A DNA stretch of 64,000 nt. Origin: Alkalicoccus chagannorensis DSM 18086 (GTDB taxonomy: Bacteria > Bacillota > Bacilli > Bacillales > Salisediminibacteriaceae). Under the pieces are notes generated by a model, which made no database searches, was not told the DNA's origin, and saw only the letters and a list, made by a program, of their open reading frames with translations. The position numbers and the translations under genes are program-made. How positions within the stretch are numbered: position 1 is the first letter of the stretch; each line of letters starts with the position of its first letter. The DNA lies in assembly GCF_000429725.1 (NCBI RefSeq), contig NZ_AUCK01000001.1, forward strand, positions 310,001 through 374,000. The letters are read 5' to 3'. Shown here in pieces: positions 18,675 to 26,896 of this stretch.

Positions 18675-19790
18675 TCAGATGGAATGAACAGCTGCAGAGA
18701 CCGGATAATCTTCGGGGTCGAGCTCATGCGATTGACCGAGAGCCGCCATCGCTAGTTCTTTGCCTAAAAAAGGGCCGGAAGTAAGACCAGAAGCTCCCAA
18801 TCCGTCGCCAACAAATAGATTTTCCATTCCAGGCACCTTCCCGAATATCGGGAGAAAGCCCGGTGTAAAGGGACGGAGACCGACCCGTGTTTCTAGGATT
18901 TCTGCATGCTTGAGACCGGGAGCGAGGCGCAGGGCGGAATCCAGCACTTCAAGCTGCCCGGCCGCCGTTGCTTTCGTATCCAAGCCACTATCGTCTTCTC
19001 TGGTAGCTCCAAAGACGACTCGTCCACCGCCAAAATTGAGAAGATAGAATTCATTATGCGGCATAACAACAGGCCAATGGTCGTTTTCCTCATCGATCTG
19101 AAAATGAATCAGCTGCCCTTTCTGCGGGGTGATCTCCGTATGAAAGCCGGCTGCTTCAAGCAGGTGTCTGCTCCAGACCCCGCCCGTACAGATCGTGATA
19201 TCGGCATCGTAGGTTGAGCCATTCACTTCCGCGCCTTCGATCACGCTTCCTCGCCGAATGAGTGAAGCTTCTCCTGCTATACGTTCAACGCCCAGTTTTT
19301 CTCCGGCACGGATCAAGGCCTGCTGCAGCTCTCTGCCGTCCACCCTAGCCGCTCCGCTGACATAAACGGATCTGTAGCCATCGCACAAAAGAGGGAATGC
19401 GCGTTTCGTCTCCACTTCACTTAATAGTTCGATGTCTCCCATTTCCGGTGCCTGCTCCCGCCGTTTCAGTCCATGTTCATATTTCTTCTGAAGGCGCTCG
19501 TCCAGATCGTGAAGATGGATGGCTCCGACGCGTTTAAATCCCGTGTTCGTCTCGTTCTGTTCAGCGAGACGCGCCAGCAGCTCCTCATAATATGCAGCCC
19601 CGCCCCGGGCCATGTTGTACCAGGCTTTATTCCGGCGCTGAGACATCCACGGTCCGATGATGCCGGCCCCTGCCTGCGTCGCTGTGCCTGTATGGGAAGC
19701 GTCAAACAACCGCACCTCAGCTCCTGCAGCCGCTGCGTGATAAGCTGCCGAAGCGCCGAGAATGCCGCCGCCGATGACATGTAATTTCAT
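18675..19790 (-). CDS. Glycine/D-amino-acid oxidase family flavoprotein (ThiO-like)
   Basis: 371 aa from ATG 19790 with GGAG upstream. It has an N-terminal FAD motif HVIGGGILGASAAYH, a central substrate domain, and a C-terminal GLRPFTPGFLPIFG...GDGLGASGLTSGP block typical of the DAO family. The closest known type is glycine oxidase ThiO, which makes iminoglycine for thiazole synthesis, but no thi genes are nearby. A general D-amino acid or sarcosine oxidase role is equally possible. The 190 bp to the TVP38 gene hold no clear signal. Confidence 0.8.
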   Translation of the reverse strand: MKLHVIGGGILGASAAYHAAAAGAEVRLFDASHTGTATQAGAGIIGPWMSQRRNKAWYNMARGGAAYYEELLARLAEQNETNTGFKRVGAIHLHDLDERLQKKYEHGLKRREQAPEMGDIELLSEVETKRAFPLLCDGYRSVYVSGAARVDGRELQQALIRAGEKLGVERIAGEASLIRRGSVIEGAEVNGSTYDADITICTGGVWSRHLLEAAGFHTEITPQKGQLIHFQIDEENDHWPVVMPHNEFYLLNFGGGRVVFGATREDDSGLDTKATAAGQLEVLDSALRLAPGLKHAEILETRVGLRPFTPGFLPIFGKVPGMENLFVGDGLGASGLTSGPFLGKELAMAALGQSHELDPEDYPVSAAVHSI

Positions 19791-19799
19791 AGTAATCTA

Positions 19800-20082
19800 C
19801 TCCTTTTTTCAAGTCGCTTGTCCTATTCTATCGAAGCGGGCTCCTGCTGACAACTTCGGCGGGCGGCGGCTTCGACTGCAGGTAAGCGTCAACGAATGCG
19901 TTCAGAGAGAGCGTGTTCTCCTACGAACGCTTCTACACAGGGCTCGTCTTCAGCCTGCTCTCCTTAAGGGTTCCATTGAAGGCTGGTTCAGCGGGGTTTC
20001 AAGCAGATGATGAAGGTACGCCATCTTTGACGCTGACGTTGTATGTCTTTCTTGCAATCCTGGAGTATCTCTGTTACGGTGA
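19800..20082. other. Upstream part of dapA leader region, no gene seen
   Basis: No frame with a plausible RBS and protein-like composition is visible. A weak promoter candidate (TTGCAA at 20052-20057 and TACGGT at 20075-20080, 17 bp apart) would place transcription start just before the riboswitch. Confidence 0.35.
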
Positions 20083-20107
20083 TTGTAGAAAAATATTACT
20101 TCTACAA
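20083..20107 (+). promoter_or_regulatory. 8-bp inverted repeat before the L-box
   Basis: TTGTAGAA and TTCTACAA flank a 9-nt AT-rich loop directly before the riboswitch P1 stem. It may be an operator or a 5' leader hairpin. Confidence 0.35.
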
Positions 20108-20110
20108 GAA

Positions 20111-20288
20111 GTGAGTTTAGAGGAGCGCGGTAGATAAGTAAACCGGGGACAGGATGGATTCCGATGAGCCCGGTTGAAAGGATGTCGTGCCGAAGCAGCC
20201 GTACTGATCCACAGACGTCTGCTGGGACTGTACTGAACAAGTGCAGGACTGTCGTACAGATAATTATCTGTATGGAGGGCTATCTCAC
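20111..20288 (+). ncRNA. Lysine riboswitch (L-box)
   Basis: Conserved L-box landmarks appear in order: GTGAG at 20111 opening P1, AGAGGAGCGC, ACAGGATGGATTC, GCCCGGTTGAAAGG, TCGTGCCGAAGC, then CTGGGACTGTACTG, GGACTGTC and finally GGAGGGCTATCTCAC, whose CTCAC closes P1. This follows the B. subtilis lysC leader block for block as I recall it. High lysine is expected to stabilise the aptamer and allow the terminator at 20308 to form, lowering dapA expression. Confidence 0.9.
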
Positions 20289-20307
20289 GCTGGATGCACA
20301 CGTGCAG

Positions 20308-20337
20308 TCAACAGCGGCCTTCCGCTGTTTTTTTTGT
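20308..20337 (+). terminator. Riboswitch-controlled terminator
   Basis: AACAGCGG and CCGCTGTT form a compact hairpin around a 2-nt centre, followed by eight T. It lies 20 bp after the L-box aptamer and upstream of dapA, where the expression platform is expected. Confidence 0.85.
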
Positions 20338-20357
20338 GCTCCGGAGGGATGATTTAG

Positions 20358-20398
20358 CTCTATTCAACCGCGCAGAAGCGCACAAATTTTGAATAGAG
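20358..20398 (+). promoter_or_regulatory. RBS-covering hairpin before dapA
   Basis: CTCTATTCAA (20358-20367) pairs perfectly with TTGAATAGAG (20389-20398), and the interior holds a GCGC-AGAA-GCGC hairpin. The right arm includes the GAG of the RBS (GAGGTG, 20396-20401). It lies after the riboswitch terminator, so it would act on transcripts that read through. Confidence 0.55.
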
Positions 20399-20407
20399 GT
20401 GTTGAAC

Positions 20408-21298
20408 ATGAATTTTGGCAGAGTGATTACAGCAATGGTAACCCCATTTGATGAACAGGGAAGCATCGATTTACAGGCACTTCGGGACCTTATTACGCAT
20501 TTGATCGATCACGGTTCTGACGCCATCGTTGTCGGCGGTACGACAGGCGAAGCCCCTACGCTTTCCCACGAAGAAAAAGCCGCCCTGTTCAAGAATACGG
20601 TAGACTTCGTGCAAGGCCGCGTCCCTGTTATTGCAGGTACAGGAACAAACAGCACCTATGCAGCTGTCGAGCTGACCCAGCTTGCTGAACAGGCCGGTGT
20701 GGATGCCGTTATGCTGTCCACCCCATACTACAACAAACCGAATCAGGAAGGCATGTTCCAGCATTTTCGTGCGGCAGCAGAAGCTACGTCCCTGCCGGTG
20801 ATGCTGTACAACGTTCCTGGACGGACCGGCGTTCATCTGGATGCATCTACAACCATCCGTCTCGCTGAGGAGATCAATAACATTGTCTCCATCAAAGATG
20901 CCAGCGGCAACCTCGATCATATGACTGCCGTCATTTCCGGTACGCCGGATCATTTTACTTTGTATTCTGGAGATGATTCCTTGACGCTTCCTGCACTTGC
21001 CGTCGGTGCTGACGGAATTGTTTCCGTCACCTCCCACGTTGCCGGCGAAGAAATGCAGGCGATGGTCACGGCCTATGCAGATGGACAGCCTGCTCTCGCA
21101 GCAAAAATGCATCAGGAACTCGTTCCACTGATGGATGCTATGTTCTCAGCACCAAGTCCGGCTCCTGTAAAAGCAGCGCTGGAGATGCTGGAGATCCGTG
21201 CTGGCTCTGTCCGCCTCCCAATGATGCCGCTTGATGAGGCAGAAAGCCAGCTCGTCTTTTCACAACTCCGCCATAAGCTTTATTCATCCGCAGTCTGA
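20408..21298 (+). CDS. dapA: 4-hydroxy-tetrahydrodipicolinate synthase
   Basis: 296 aa from ATG 20408, with GAGGTG 6 bp upstream; GTG 20399 lies inside the RBS region. DapA condenses pyruvate with aspartate semialdehyde, the first committed step to diaminopimelate and lysine. Family landmarks are VVGGTTGEAPTL near residue 41, the YYNKP loop near 106, the catalytic Tyr in MLYNVPGRTG near 133 and the Schiff-base Lys in SIKDASGN near 161. It appears monocistronic, with an L-box riboswitch in front and a terminator behind. Confidence 0.95.
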   Translation: MNFGRVITAMVTPFDEQGSIDLQALRDLITHLIDHGSDAIVVGGTTGEAPTLSHEEKAALFKNTVDFVQGRVPVIAGTGTNSTYAAVELTQLAEQAGVDAVMLSTPYYNKPNQEGMFQHFRAAAEATSLPVMLYNVPGRTGVHLDASTTIRLAEEINNIVSIKDASGNLDHMTAVISGTPDHFTLYSGDDSLTLPALAVGADGIVSVTSHVAGEEMQAMVTAYADGQPALAAKMHQELVPLMDAMFSAPSPAPVKAALEMLEIRAGSVRLPMMPLDEAESQLVFSQLRHKLYSSAV

Positions 21299-21339
21299 CT
21301 ACCAAGTCACCAGCGGAAACAACAGGACGGCATCAGTAA

Positions 21340-21387
21340 AAAACGCTTCCGGTCATCCAACAAAGCTTGGAGAACCGGAAGCGTTTT
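21340..21387 (+). terminator. Terminator of dapA
   Basis: A 14-bp stem (AAAACGCTTCCGGT with its complement) around a 20-nt loop ends in TTTT, 41 bp after the dapA stop. Confidence 0.85.
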
Positions 21388-21392
21388 ATGTT

Positions 21393-21672
21393 GGTTCAAA
21401 ATAAATATTCGGGTAGAGGTTCCTTGGCTCTAAAATATATGTTGGGGTGTGGAAACAACGTCTACGCCGATTTCCTTCGTTTTCGGCGGGCGCTGCCCTC
21501 AACGATCCTCGCGCTGCGGGGAGGATTTCGGCCTGCGCTTGTTCCCTCTGGCGTCGCAGCCTTTCACTCCTGAAAAGGGTTCATTTTGTTTTTTCTTTTC
21601 GATTAGAATCATAGGTGCCATGTGAAAAGTGTCTGAGCATGCCTGAGCCTGTTCAACATGTGAATCAGAACC
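21393..21672 (+). repeat. Dispersed repeat family 1, copy B (nearly full length)
   Basis: The left side carries two tandem versions of the left end (GGTTCAAAATAAAT at 21393 and GGCTCTAAAATATATG at 21426). The core holds GGCGGGCGCTGCCCTCAACG, GGGGAGGATTTCGGCC and CCTCTGGCGTCGCAGCC, then TTTCACTCCTGAAAAGGG, a T-rich run and ATCATAGGTGCCATGTG. The right end is CATGTGAATCAGAACC. The two ends are imperfect inverted repeats. No reading frame inside resembles a transposase. Confidence 0.8.
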
Positions 21673-21798
21673 TTTATGTTTACTGGCGGAAACGAGGACG
21701 AACGCCCCTTTGCCGCGGTCATGTGCAGGCCCGGTTGATGGATAACAAGCCACGCACGTACCGACAACTTTTCCGGGAGGCTTCCCCTTCCAGCGGTG

Positions 21799-22653
21799 TC
21801 ACATCGGCCGTTCCTCAGCTTTTGCGGCTGTAAACGCTTTTCGGCGCCGGTGATAGACGGCATTCAACTCCGCTCCTGCCACCAGTACCGCTCCCGTAAG
21901 GAAGAACCAGATCATCAGAATGATGATCCCGCCAAGACTGCCGTAGGTAGCAGAGAAGTTGCCGAAATTGCTGATGTAGATGGAGAACCCATAAGAAATC
22001 AAAAGCCAGAGTAACGTCGATGCCGCAGCGCCCGGCAGTGTGTGCAGATACGGAACCTTTTCATTCGGCGCCAGTTTATATAAAACGGAAAGAATAAGAA
22101 CCATAATAATGAATGCAACGACCCACCGGAGAATGAGGAAAAGCGTCGAGAGCCCTCCAGGAAGATCAACTACCTCCTCTATGCCTTCGAGAATCACTCC
22201 GCCGAATACAGGAAGAAGCAGTGAAATCAGTACGGTCAAAAGAAGCATGAACGTCATCGCAATCGAAAGCAGCCGATGGATGAGAAAGCTCCGCTTTTCT
22301 GCCGCATTATACGCGGCGTTGACCGCTTGAATGAACGCATTCATTCCGTTCGAAGCGGACCAGATGGTACCAATAATCCCTACCGTCAGGATACCTCCGC
22401 TCGGTTCTGTTACCGCATCGATAATCGTATCTTCCATGATATCCATAGCAGCGGCAGGCAGAAACTCTTCAGCGAGACTGATCACTTCATCAGGATCAAA
22501 CTGAAAATATGGAAGCAGGGCCAGTAATAGAATCATCACCGGAACGATGGCGAGGACGTAGTAATAAGCCTGAGCTGCAGCCAGCATCGGACCGTTGTCT
22601 TTTGTCCACTCCTCTTTTATTTCGAGTGCATAGGATTTAATTAAGGAAAACAT
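21799..22653 (-). CDS. YihY/BrkB family membrane protein
   Basis: 284 aa from ATG 22653; the RBS (GGTGAGAG) is weak. Six hydrophobic segments and the conserved AAAQAYYYVLAIVPVMILLL opening, the GTIWSASNGMNAFIQAVNAAY block near residue 98 and the YGSLGGIIILMIWFF block near 240 define the YihY (once called ribonuclease BN) family. Its biochemical role is not settled; transport or envelope functions have been proposed. It is followed by copy B of the repeat and preceded by the AI-2E-type transporter gene on the same strand. Confidence 0.88.
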   Translation of the reverse strand: MFSLIKSYALEIKEEWTKDNGPMLAAAQAYYYVLAIVPVMILLLALLPYFQFDPDEVISLAEEFLPAAAMDIMEDTIIDAVTEPSGGILTVGIIGTIWSASNGMNAFIQAVNAAYNAAEKRSFLIHRLLSIAMTFMLLLTVLISLLLPVFGGVILEGIEEVVDLPGGLSTLFLILRWVVAFIIMVLILSVLYKLAPNEKVPYLHTLPGAAASTLLWLLISYGFSIYISNFGNFSATYGSLGGIIILMIWFFLTGAVLVAGAELNAVYHRRRKAFTAAKAEERPM

Positions 22654-22708
22654 CTGCTCTCACCGGCCTTTTTACCTTTATAAGGTAGGATTCGTTTCTT
22701 CAGGATGC

Positions 22709-22741
22709 TGAAAGAACGCCTCCATTTTCTTTAGAGGCGCC
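22709..22741 (-). terminator. Possible terminator after the AI-2E-type gene
   Basis: On the minus strand GCGCCTC and GAGGCG pair around an A-rich loop, followed by TTCTTTC, just after the transporter stop codon. The stem is short, so confidence is modest. Confidence 0.4.
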
Positions 22742-22748
22742 CCGTCGA

Positions 22749-23834
22749 TCAGCTGTTTAACTGCGGGTATTTCAGCTTCAGCAGGCGGTACACATTTTGA
22801 ACAATTACTTTGGACACCGCATAGGTTGGTATCGCAAGGATAAGTCCAATCAAACCTGCCAGATTACCGGCAATCAACAGAAGAAGAATAATGGTGAGCG
22901 GGTGCACGTTCAATTTGTGGCCCATCACGTTCGGTGATATCAGATTACTTTCAATCTGCTGGATAATAACAATCGCGATAATGACCCATACTGCCGTTAA
23001 CGGCGCGTCGAAAAGAGCGACAAAAACGGCTGGAATCGTTCCGATGAATGGTCCAATAAATGGAATCAGGTTTGTAAACATGGCAATCAGCGCGAGTACG
23101 AGAGAATAATCCAGTCCAATAATCAAGTAGGCGATATAGGAAAGAATCCCGATACAAAAGCTGACGATCGCCTGACCCTGAATATAAGCACTGAGGGTGC
23201 TGTCCATATCACTCATGATACGCCCCCCTTCCTCCTGCTGATCCTGAGGGAAAAAGCGGAGGATGCTGTTGGGAAGTTTATGCGCATCTTTGAGAAGAAA
23301 GAATAATACGAACGGCAGCACGACGATCACCATGACGATACTGACGACCATCCCGAAGAAACTGGCGATATTCCCTCCGGACTGAGCAAGGATATCTGTC
23401 AGGTAGTCTGTAATGACCTGAGGATCAAAATCCTCCATAACCGGTTCGTTCTGCAGCCTTTCCACCCATGGATGCTGCATGAGATTCGTAATCCAGCTTT
23501 CTATATCGGATGCAAAGTCTGGAAAGCTGTTCACAAAGTTTTGTCCCTGCCGTACTAAAATCGGTCCAACAAACATCACGAGCGCTGCGACAATACCGAG
23601 AAACGTCAAAAAGATCAACAGAATCGACAGAACTGTCGGCATGTACTTCTGCAGCAGATGGACGAGCGGCCGTAGGATATAATAGAGGACGCCGCCCACG
23701 ATGATTACCGGAGCGAGACTGGAAAAAGCAACTCCGATCGGATGGAACACAAAGGGTACTTCGACGGAGAGGTTGATAATAACGAGAATTAGCACAATAC
23801 TATATAAGAATAAAAACCATCTTGATTTCGGCAT
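22749..23834 (-). CDS. AI-2E family transporter
   Basis: 361 aa. ATG 23834 (MPKSRWF) is preferred because GGGAG is 9 bp upstream; an in-frame ATG at 23843 touches the RBS. About eight hydrophobic segments occur, with the family pattern of two N-terminal hairpins, a central amphipathic region around residues 110-150 and a C-terminal GLILAIPTYAVSKVIV end. The PerM/TqsA/YtvI group includes autoinducer exporters and Na+/H+ antiporters in halophiles, so substrate is open. It lies 95 bp upstream of the YihY-type gene and may be co-transcribed with it. Confidence 0.85.
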   Translation of the reverse strand: MPKSRWFLFLYSIVLILVIINLSVEVPFVFHPIGVAFSSLAPVIIVGGVLYYILRPLVHLLQKYMPTVLSILLIFLTFLGIVAALVMFVGPILVRQGQNFVNSFPDFASDIESWITNLMQHPWVERLQNEPVMEDFDPQVITDYLTDILAQSGGNIASFFGMVVSIVMVIVVLPFVLFFLLKDAHKLPNSILRFFPQDQQEEGGRIMSDMDSTLSAYIQGQAIVSFCIGILSYIAYLIIGLDYSLVLALIAMFTNLIPFIGPFIGTIPAVFVALFDAPLTAVWVIIAIVIIQQIESNLISPNVMGHKLNVHPLTIILLLLIAGNLAGLIGLILAIPTYAVSKVIVQNVYRLLKLKYPQLNS

Positions 23835-23849
23835 CGTATGCATCTCCCT

Positions 23850-24105
23850 TCTAACGGACTAGTTCCCTCGGTCAGGCATTTTCAAAAGTAAATACAATAA
23901 GATTTTTCCATTTTTGCGTAACAACCGTCGATAAGAGCGATCAGAGACAGGTGATGTCCCATAAAAATTCCGACCGTGGAACAAAAGGCAGCACATGACA
24001 AGGGCGCGGTTATCAAGGATCGAACACGTGCCTGGAGCTTCATCTGGAGAGGAAGCCGCCTTTTTGCTCCATAGACGTCTGCCATCACGTTTCATGTCGA
24101 TACGG
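23850..24105. other. Intergenic stretch, nothing seen
   Basis: Short open frames on both strands lack ribosome binding sites and protein-like composition. I see no RNA gene or repeat here. Confidence 0.4.
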
Positions 24106-24139
24106 AAAAAACCGCAGCATCATGATGTACTGCGGTTTT
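24106..24139 (-). terminator. Terminator downstream of the prs-like gene
   Basis: AAAACCGCAG and CTGCGGTTTT pair around a 12-nt loop that itself contains CATCATGATG. On the minus strand it ends in a T run, about 160 bp after the prs-like stop codon. Confidence 0.7.
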
Positions 24140-24297
24140 AAACCGTTGGCTTGATCAAGCTGCGTGCTGCTTTATACGAACCTGCTGACCCGCGGGCGTC
24201 CGAAAGCTGCTTTCCACCCTTGTGACAGGATAGTAATGCCGGAAGGTCGGTGCCGCATGGCTCCTTTGAGATGAGCAGGATGCAGCTGATCCGGCCG

Positions 24298-25236
24298 TTA
24301 GAAAAGGGTGCTGACCGATTCGTTTTCCTGCACGCGCCGGATGCCTTCCGCAAGCAGAGGCGCTACTGGCAGCACCGTGATCCGCTCATCTTTTTTCTGT
24401 GGCGGAAGATGCACGGTATCAGTAATGATGACTTCCTTCAGGTTTGATTCCCGGATCCGTGAAACTGCCGGTTCCGATAATACGCCGTGAGTGGCGCAGG
24501 CATACACTTCTGATGCTCCAAGTTCCATCAGCGCATGAGCCCCGGACGTGATTGTTCTGGCAGTGTCTATCATGTCATCAATAATGATGGCCGCCCTGCC
24601 CTCTATGTCCCCAATAATGTTGATACCCTGCACAGCGTCCGCTGAATGTTTCCGCTGTTTATCAATAAACGCAATAGGAGCATCCAGCTGATCGGCTAGC
24701 TTTCTGGCCCGCGATGTCCCTGCGTTTTCAGGTGCTACGACGACAACGTCCTGCAGCTTCTTCTGCTTAAAGTAATCAGCAATCAGCTGGTTGGCTCGCA
24801 GCTCATCAACCGGTATGTTGAAAAATCCCTGTACTTGGGCAGCATGGAGATCGATGCTTAAAATCCGTGTCGCGCCCGCAGATTCCAGTAAATTCGCGAT
24901 CAGCTTCGCCGTAATCGGCTCTCTTGATCTGGCTTTACGATCCTGTCTTGAATAGCCGTAGTAAGGAATCACAATGTTGATGCTTGATGCAGAAGCTCGT
25001 TTTAACGCGTCAATCATGATCAGCAGTTCCATCAAATATTCATTTCCCGGTTCAGAAGTAGACTGAATCAGGTATGTATCATACCCTCGTACCGTTTCTT
25101 CAATTCGGATCTGCACTTCTCCATCCGAAAAACGGGTAATCGAGGAATCGCCGATTTCCATATCCAGCTCACCGGCTATGGATTCAGCAAGCGCTCTATT
25201 GGAGTTTAATGTAAAAATCTTCGTGTCTTTCAGCAT
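24298..25236 (-). CDS. Ribose-phosphate pyrophosphokinase paralogue
   Basis: 312 aa from ATG 25236 with GGAGG 7 bp upstream. PRPP synthetase joins ribose-5-phosphate and ATP to give PRPP for nucleotide, His and Trp synthesis. Clear landmarks are [10 protein letters not shown] near residue 35, [18 protein letters not shown] near 93, a [18 protein letters not shown] flexible-loop region near 163 and [13 protein letters not shown] near 215. The PRPP-binding loop is normally D-D-x-x-D-T-A-G-T; here the Gly is Arg (AGA codon, checked on the DNA). The gene is alone, not beside glmU/ctc, so it is probably a second, specialised or regulatory copy. It is divergent from pssA. Confidence 0.88.
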   Translation of the reverse strand: MLKDTKIFTLNSNRALAESIAGELDMEIGDSSITRFSDGEVQIRIEETVRGYDTYLIQSTSEPGNEYLMELLIMIDALKRASASSINIVIPYYGYSRQDRKARSREPITAKLIANLLESAGATRILSIDLHAAQVQGFFNIPVDELRANQLIADYFKQKKLQDVVVVAPENAGTSRARKLADQLDAPIAFIDKQRKHSADAVQGINIIGDIEGRAAIIIDDMIDTARTITSGAHALMELGASEVYACATHGVLSEPAVSRIRESNLKEVIITDTVHLPPQKKDERITVLPVAPLLAEGIRRVQENESVSTLF

Positions 25237-25367
25237 GCGGATACCTCCATCATCATGTGTCAATCGCTTCTTCTATCCTACCACAGCCGAAGCATTTTGT
25301 CGGTTTTTTTCCTGTTGTGAATCGCATTATTCTTCTGCAGAACTTCCCTTCATCTTATCGCTTAAGG

Positions 25368-25373
25368 TATAAT
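25368..25373 (+). promoter_or_regulatory. -10 box of pssA
   Basis: A perfect TATAAT lies 33 bp before the pssA start. No good -35 hexamer is visible at 16-18 bp spacing. Confidence 0.4.
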
Positions 25374-25406
25374 ATAACAACAGTGGTGCGCAGAGGAGGC
25401 AGAACG

Positions 25407-26117
25407 TTGTTTATTAAACATATACCCAACGCTATCACCCTGAGCAACCTGCTTTTCGGTTTTTTATCTATTGGAGCCGTTTACACAGGCGATTACCAGA
25501 ATGCTGCTATTTTCATTCTTATTGGTATGATGCTCGATAGCATGGACGGATGGACCGCAAGAAAACTCGGTGTAGAAACAACATTTGGAAAAGAGCTTGA
25601 CTCACTGGCGGATATCGTCACGTTCGGTGTAGCACCTGCCATGCTGATATTCGGAACGACTTTTGCCGATCTCGGCTACATGGGCATGCTTATCGCTGGA
25701 ACGTTTCCTATATTCGGTGCGATTCGTCTCGCTCGTTTCAATATAGACGAAGATTCAGGAGCGAAGCGCTTTTTTACAGGCGTTCCGATCACGGCGGCAG
25801 GCGGAATTATCGCCTTGATGACCCTTTTTAATTACGCAGTGCCTCAAGCGGTACTCTCTTCGATCTATATGCTATTATGTATCTTAATGGTAAGCCGCAT
25901 ACCGGTGCCGAGTTTGAAAGACGTCCCGGTACCGAAGTACACCATCATCATTACAGCACTGTTAATTTCACTAATGATTGTTACGAGGTACAATGCCATG
26001 ATCGAATATTCGAATATGATTATTGTCGCCACCGTCCTGTACCTGCTTTTTATGATTCTGTTTGCTGTCATGAAAAAGAAACGATTAAGAAAAGAGGAGA
26101 TCAGCAGTCAACGCTGA
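25407..26117 (+). CDS. pssA: CDP-diacylglycerol-serine O-phosphatidyltransferase
   Basis: 236 aa from TTG 25407: GAGGAGG lies 7 bp upstream and the frame upstream does not look coding. The CDP-alcohol phosphotransferase signature reads LDSMDGWTARKLGVETTFGK followed by ELDSLAD, giving the DGxxAR(x8)GxxxDxxxD metal and substrate site near residues 47-70. It has about eight membrane segments and a basic C-terminus. It makes phosphatidylserine, precursor of phosphatidylethanolamine. No psd gene follows, unlike in B. subtilis; a terminator overlaps the stop codon. Confidence 0.92.
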   Translation: MFIKHIPNAITLSNLLFGFLSIGAVYTGDYQNAAIFILIGMMLDSMDGWTARKLGVETTFGKELDSLADIVTFGVAPAMLIFGTTFADLGYMGMLIAGTFPIFGAIRLARFNIDEDSGAKRFFTGVPITAAGGIIALMTLFNYAVPQAVLSSIYMLLCILMVSRIPVPSLKDVPVPKYTIIITALLISLMIVTRYNAMIEYSNMIIVATVLYLLFMILFAVMKKKRLRKEEISSQR

Positions 26118-26130
26118 TCTCCTCTTTTTT
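26091..26130 (+). terminator. Terminator of pssA
   Basis: A 15-bp stem (AAAGAGGAGATCAGC with its complement) ends in a T run and overlaps the last codons of pssA. The 180 bp that follow, to 26307, show no gene. Confidence 0.85.
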
Positions 26131-26307
26131 CGTCGCCGATCTCCAGCTGCATCTCTACATCAGATCAAAGCAGGATGCTCCAGGAACAAGGGTGTATCAA
26201 CAAGAAAATAAAGATTGGCGGGCAAAAGTATAGGGAGTCTCTGCTGCAGAGGCAGTGAGATTGTTCTTCTCGTCCTCCAGCGGTCCACGGAAGATCCACG
26301 CCGGTAT

Positions 26308-26811
26308 TTAAGAACTGTACGGATCTTCCTCGTCTTCCTCTGTCCAATTTTCCAGATCTGCATCGGAACTGCCATGTTCTTCTGTCTGCTCCCAGAATTC
26401 AGCCCTGAGGCTGTCCCGGGCTCCGTCATCCTCTATCGGACTGATTACATCCTCTTCCGGCGGACGCGTGTCAGCGATAGTATCCCCGCTGTTCTCCACG
26501 GTCGTCCGCGCGGTTGGAACGAGTTCCAGCCTCTCTACAGGAATCGCCTCTCCGCTCACTTCACAAATACCATAACTGCCGTCTTCCATGCGCTTAAGTG
26601 CTTCATCTATCTCATTGAGTTCTTCCTGCTGCCTGCGCGATAACGCCATCTCCGTATGCTCTTCTGCAAGTTCCGACCCTTGATCAGCCGGATGATTATC
26701 ATACGATGACAATTCGTCATCCTGATAGCTGGAAGTAGATGAGGCCTGCTGAAGCTCCTCTTTTCTTTTTAATAGGATATCTTGAAAATAGTGCAGATGT
26801 TCCTGATCCAT
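26308..26811 (-). CDS. YteA-family sporulation protein (DksA/TraR-like)
   Basis: 167 aa. ATG 26811 is chosen because AAAGGAGG lies 6 bp upstream, whereas the first in-frame ATG at 26817 abuts it. An N-terminal helical hairpin (residues 5-75) is followed by YGICEVSGEAIPVERLELVP, the remnant of a DksA/TraR zinc finger with one Cys left, then an acidic C-terminal domain rich in Glu/Asp. Loss of three of the four zinc ligands is usual in the YteA family, which is confined to endospore formers. This supports a spore-forming host. It is convergent with pssA. Confidence 0.82.
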   Translation of the reverse strand: MDQEHLHYFQDILLKRKEELQQASSTSSYQDDELSSYDNHPADQGSELAEEHTEMALSRRQQEELNEIDEALKRMEDGSYGICEVSGEAIPVERLELVPTARTTVENSGDTIADTRPPEEDVISPIEDDGARDSLRAEFWEQTEEHGSSDADLENWTEEDEEDPYSS

Positions 26812-26896
26812 AATCATCCTCCTTTCACCTTATGTGCTTTATACACGTAAAAGGGAGGAATTAAACATCTGGTTATTAATCAGCAGCAGAAGAAGT

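Noticed and set aside
24143-24297. Short minus-strand frame after the prs-like gene
   Set aside because: Only 28 codons, its RBS-like AAAGGAG touches the ATG, and the composition is not distinctive.
26308-26811. Loss of three zinc-finger cysteines in the DksA/TraR-like protein
   Set aside because: This is characteristic of the YteA sporulation family, so it is not a broken gene.
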